Shown: positions 18,615-20,071 of the stretch, one piece after another
How the letters are laid out: each line of letters opens with the position of its first letter
Position numbering within the stretch: the first letter of the stretch is position 1
NCBI GenBank assembly: GCA_024364805.1
Contig: CM044495.1
Span: forward strand, 48,049,037-48,069,107
Direction: 5' to 3'
DNA: 20,071 nucleotides
DNA from: Euprymna scolopes
Lineage: Eukaryota > Mollusca > Cephalopoda > Sepiida > Sepiolidae
Notes under the pieces: generated by a model
What the model saw: the letters and a program-made list of their open reading frames with translations, nothing else
Database searches by the model: none
What the model was told of the DNA's origin: nothing
Translations under genes and position numbers: made by a program

Positions 18615-19200
18615 TAACCGACTTAATTTTTAAGTTAGGTTTTTGTGTTTGCTTTTTAAGCTGGTTGGTTTTGAAAGCAAGATGGGTGTTCCGTTGTCTT
18701 CGTAAGTAAGAAGGGTGTTTCGTTGTCTTCGTAAGCAAGATGGGTGTTTCGTTGGCTTCGTAAGCAAGATGGGTGTTTCGTTGGTTTCGTACGCAGGACG
18801 GGTGTTTCGTTGGTTTCGTAAGCAAGATGGGTGTTCCGTTGTCTTCGTAAGCAAGATGGGTGTTCCGTTGTCTTCGTAAGTAAGAAGGGTGTTCCGTTGG
18901 CTTCGTAAGCAAGATGGGTGTTTCGTTGGCTTCGTAAGCAAGATGGGTTTTTCGTTGGTTTCGTACGCAGGACGGATGTTTCTTTGGTTTAGTACGCAGG
19001 ACGGGTGCTTCGTTGGTTTCGTACGCAGGACGGGTGCTTCGTCAGCAAGGTGGGTGTTAAGTTAGCTTATAAGCAAGTTTGGATTTTGGTTGGCGTTTTA
19101 AGTAAGCTTGATGTTCCATTTGATTTATACGTATAGCAATGATATGTTCGTTTGCTTTATAAGTTGGATGGTTTTTTGTTTGCTTTTAACTTAGTTTTAT
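18615..19200 (+). repeat. 29-bp minisatellite array
   Basis: The core unit is cttcgtaagcaagatggg plus tgtttcgttgg, 29 bases, repeated about 13 times between 18671 and 19042, with decayed units on both sides (about 18615-18670 and 19043-19200). Because 29 is not a multiple of three and the unit has no stop on the minus strand, two overlapping minus-strand frames of about 100 codons appear with a 29-residue period (THLAYEDNGTPILLTKPTKH type). These are by-products of the repeat rather than genes. Unit variants differ at 'aagcaagat', 'aagtaagaa' and 'acgcaggac'. Confidence 0.95.
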
Positions 19201-19400
19201 GTTACTTTAATCTGGTAACAAAAATCGATAATTTCGTTTTTATTATTTTCATCATTTCCTTTGATTTTACTGCTTGATCCTCATTTTTTGTCAAACTCAG
19301 AAATTTTGGGGTCTACCCCAGAAAAGTGTGCAGTGTGTATTTCGAACGGTACTCATTATTTGTACCCATGAGTTTGACATACCGTCGTTCACTCAACCAT
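19201..19400. other. Unassigned AT-rich spacer
   Basis: No gene or repeat is recognised between the minisatellite and the nested inverted repeats. Confidence 0.5.
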
Positions 19401-19607
19401 AAAGTATTAAGTAATGTGCAATTGTTCCTTTAGTATCTCTTAGTTAGGTCTCACTTAAAAGTTAATTTTACTTAGCAATTTCTCAGTTATGCCACAGGTT
19501 CTTGTGGCCTAAGTAAAATTCAGTTCTAAGTGACACGTTTATGGATATCAAAGGTTTGAACCTCAGTGCGGATGAAATTAAAACTATTGCAAATTACTTA
19601 ATACTTT
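19401..19607. repeat. Nested inverted repeats (hairpin-forming)
   Basis: The outer arms 19401-19426 (aaagtattaagtaatgtgca plus attgtt) and 19582-19607 match as reverse complements at 24 of 26 positions. Inside them, 19451-19475 and 19509-19533 match at 22 of 25 (tcactta...attttacttag). Inside that, gccaca at 19491 pairs with tgtggc at 19503. The three stems share roughly one axis, so the strand can form a long interrupted hairpin. It has no coding capacity. It could be a small MITE remnant, a hairpin RNA source or chance in AT-rich DNA, though the number of matches makes chance unlikely. Confidence 0.8.
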
Positions 19608-20071
19608 AACCACGTTATGGCCGACAGAATTGGAGCATGCTACCCCCATGGATTAAATAAAAGGTATCATTTAAAATTTCGTGCATATACTCGGGATCCA
19701 CAGAAACATTCCAGAATTTGACAAGATACACTTAAAGATCGTAGGTTACATCGGCTGAAATGTTATAAAAGTAACCCTCAAAATGAAAAGATTAGAGCGA
19801 ACAATCCAAATAAAATAGCGTGCATCTATCTAAAGAACATTGCATCTCAATCAGAAGTAAATAGTTTTAATCTCATAAGATGTGTAATCTTAACCTCATC
19901 TCTGATATAGATTTATTTTTCAGTTTAAAAAAAAAAAATGTATATTTCAGTCTACAACAACTTGATTATCGTTCGTGAAATACATTATACAAAAGCGGCT
20001 TCATTCATTCGTTTTCTTTCCTAAGAACTAATTATAATTGTTGACTTCGGCTCTGAATGAAAAAACAAAAA
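19608..20071. other. Unassigned AT-rich stretch to window end
   Basis: No gene or repeat is recognised. There is a 12-base A run at 19927-19938. Confidence 0.5.

Noticed and set aside
18598-18941. Two overlapping minus-strand frames encoding 29-residue repeats
   Set aside because: They follow from a 29-bp minisatellite with no stop in the unit. Two frames are open at once and the flanks decay, so I do not call a repeat protein.
19545-19575. B-box-like ggtttgaacctc suggesting a second SINE
   Set aside because: It departs from the B-box core, and I see no A-box at the right distance upstream.
1-20071. CRISPR array, LTR retrovirus-like element or host multi-exon gene
   Set aside because: The only regular tandem array (29 bp) has no spacers. 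I saw no LTR pair, protease or integrase motif. No set of frames with splice signals forms a recognisable host protein.

Overview
The window is AT-rich animal nuclear DNA made almost entirely of repeats. I see no operons, no bacterial-type genes and no convincing host exons. The content is a decayed LINE, LINE 3' ends, a mariner fragment, a tRNA-derived SINE, MITE-like foldbacks, Helitron-like termini, long (TA)n tracts and a minisatellite. The repeat style fits a mollusc, most likely a coleoid cephalopod (octopus-like). That is inferred from repeat families I recognise by memory, not from a search. It reads as intergenic or intronic repeat-rich sequence.

Layout. 1-1720: unassigned DNA with a purine-only-biased stretch, a T-rich tract, a (TA)n tract and a perfect 30-bp palindrome. 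1718-2450: a Helitron-like terminus followed by two diverged copies of a unit that each begin with TTG repeats. 3233-3460: a short 5'-truncated LINE 3' end on the minus strand. 4479-8139: a nearly full-length but dead jockey/CR1-type LINE on the plus strand, with a 0.75-kb leader, endonuclease, reverse transcriptase and C-terminal region. It abuts, without a tail, the C-terminal half of a mariner transposase at 8140-8711. 9011-9160: a weak cephalopod-type interspersed repeat. 9801-10072: a second LINE 3' end (minus). 10284-10590: an imperfect local duplication. 11449-11660: a tRNA-derived SINE ending in a GATA tract. 12700-13361: a dense cluster holding a CA/TG palindrome, a roughly 345-bp foldback element and a third LINE 3' end (plus). 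14306-14567: a possible hAT-type MITE. 16137-17138: (TA)n tracts flanking a Helitron-like element. 18126: a third Helitron-like terminus. 18615-19200: a 29-bp minisatellite with higher-order structure. 19401-19607: two nested inverted repeats.

Nothing here forms a working pathway. The main content is an insertion history: one long LINE lineage, a related LINE family represented only by three short 3' ends in both orientations, and several hairpin-forming non-autonomous elements. The small open reading frames are low-complexity, lie inside repeats or match nothing I know, so I call no host coding sequence.
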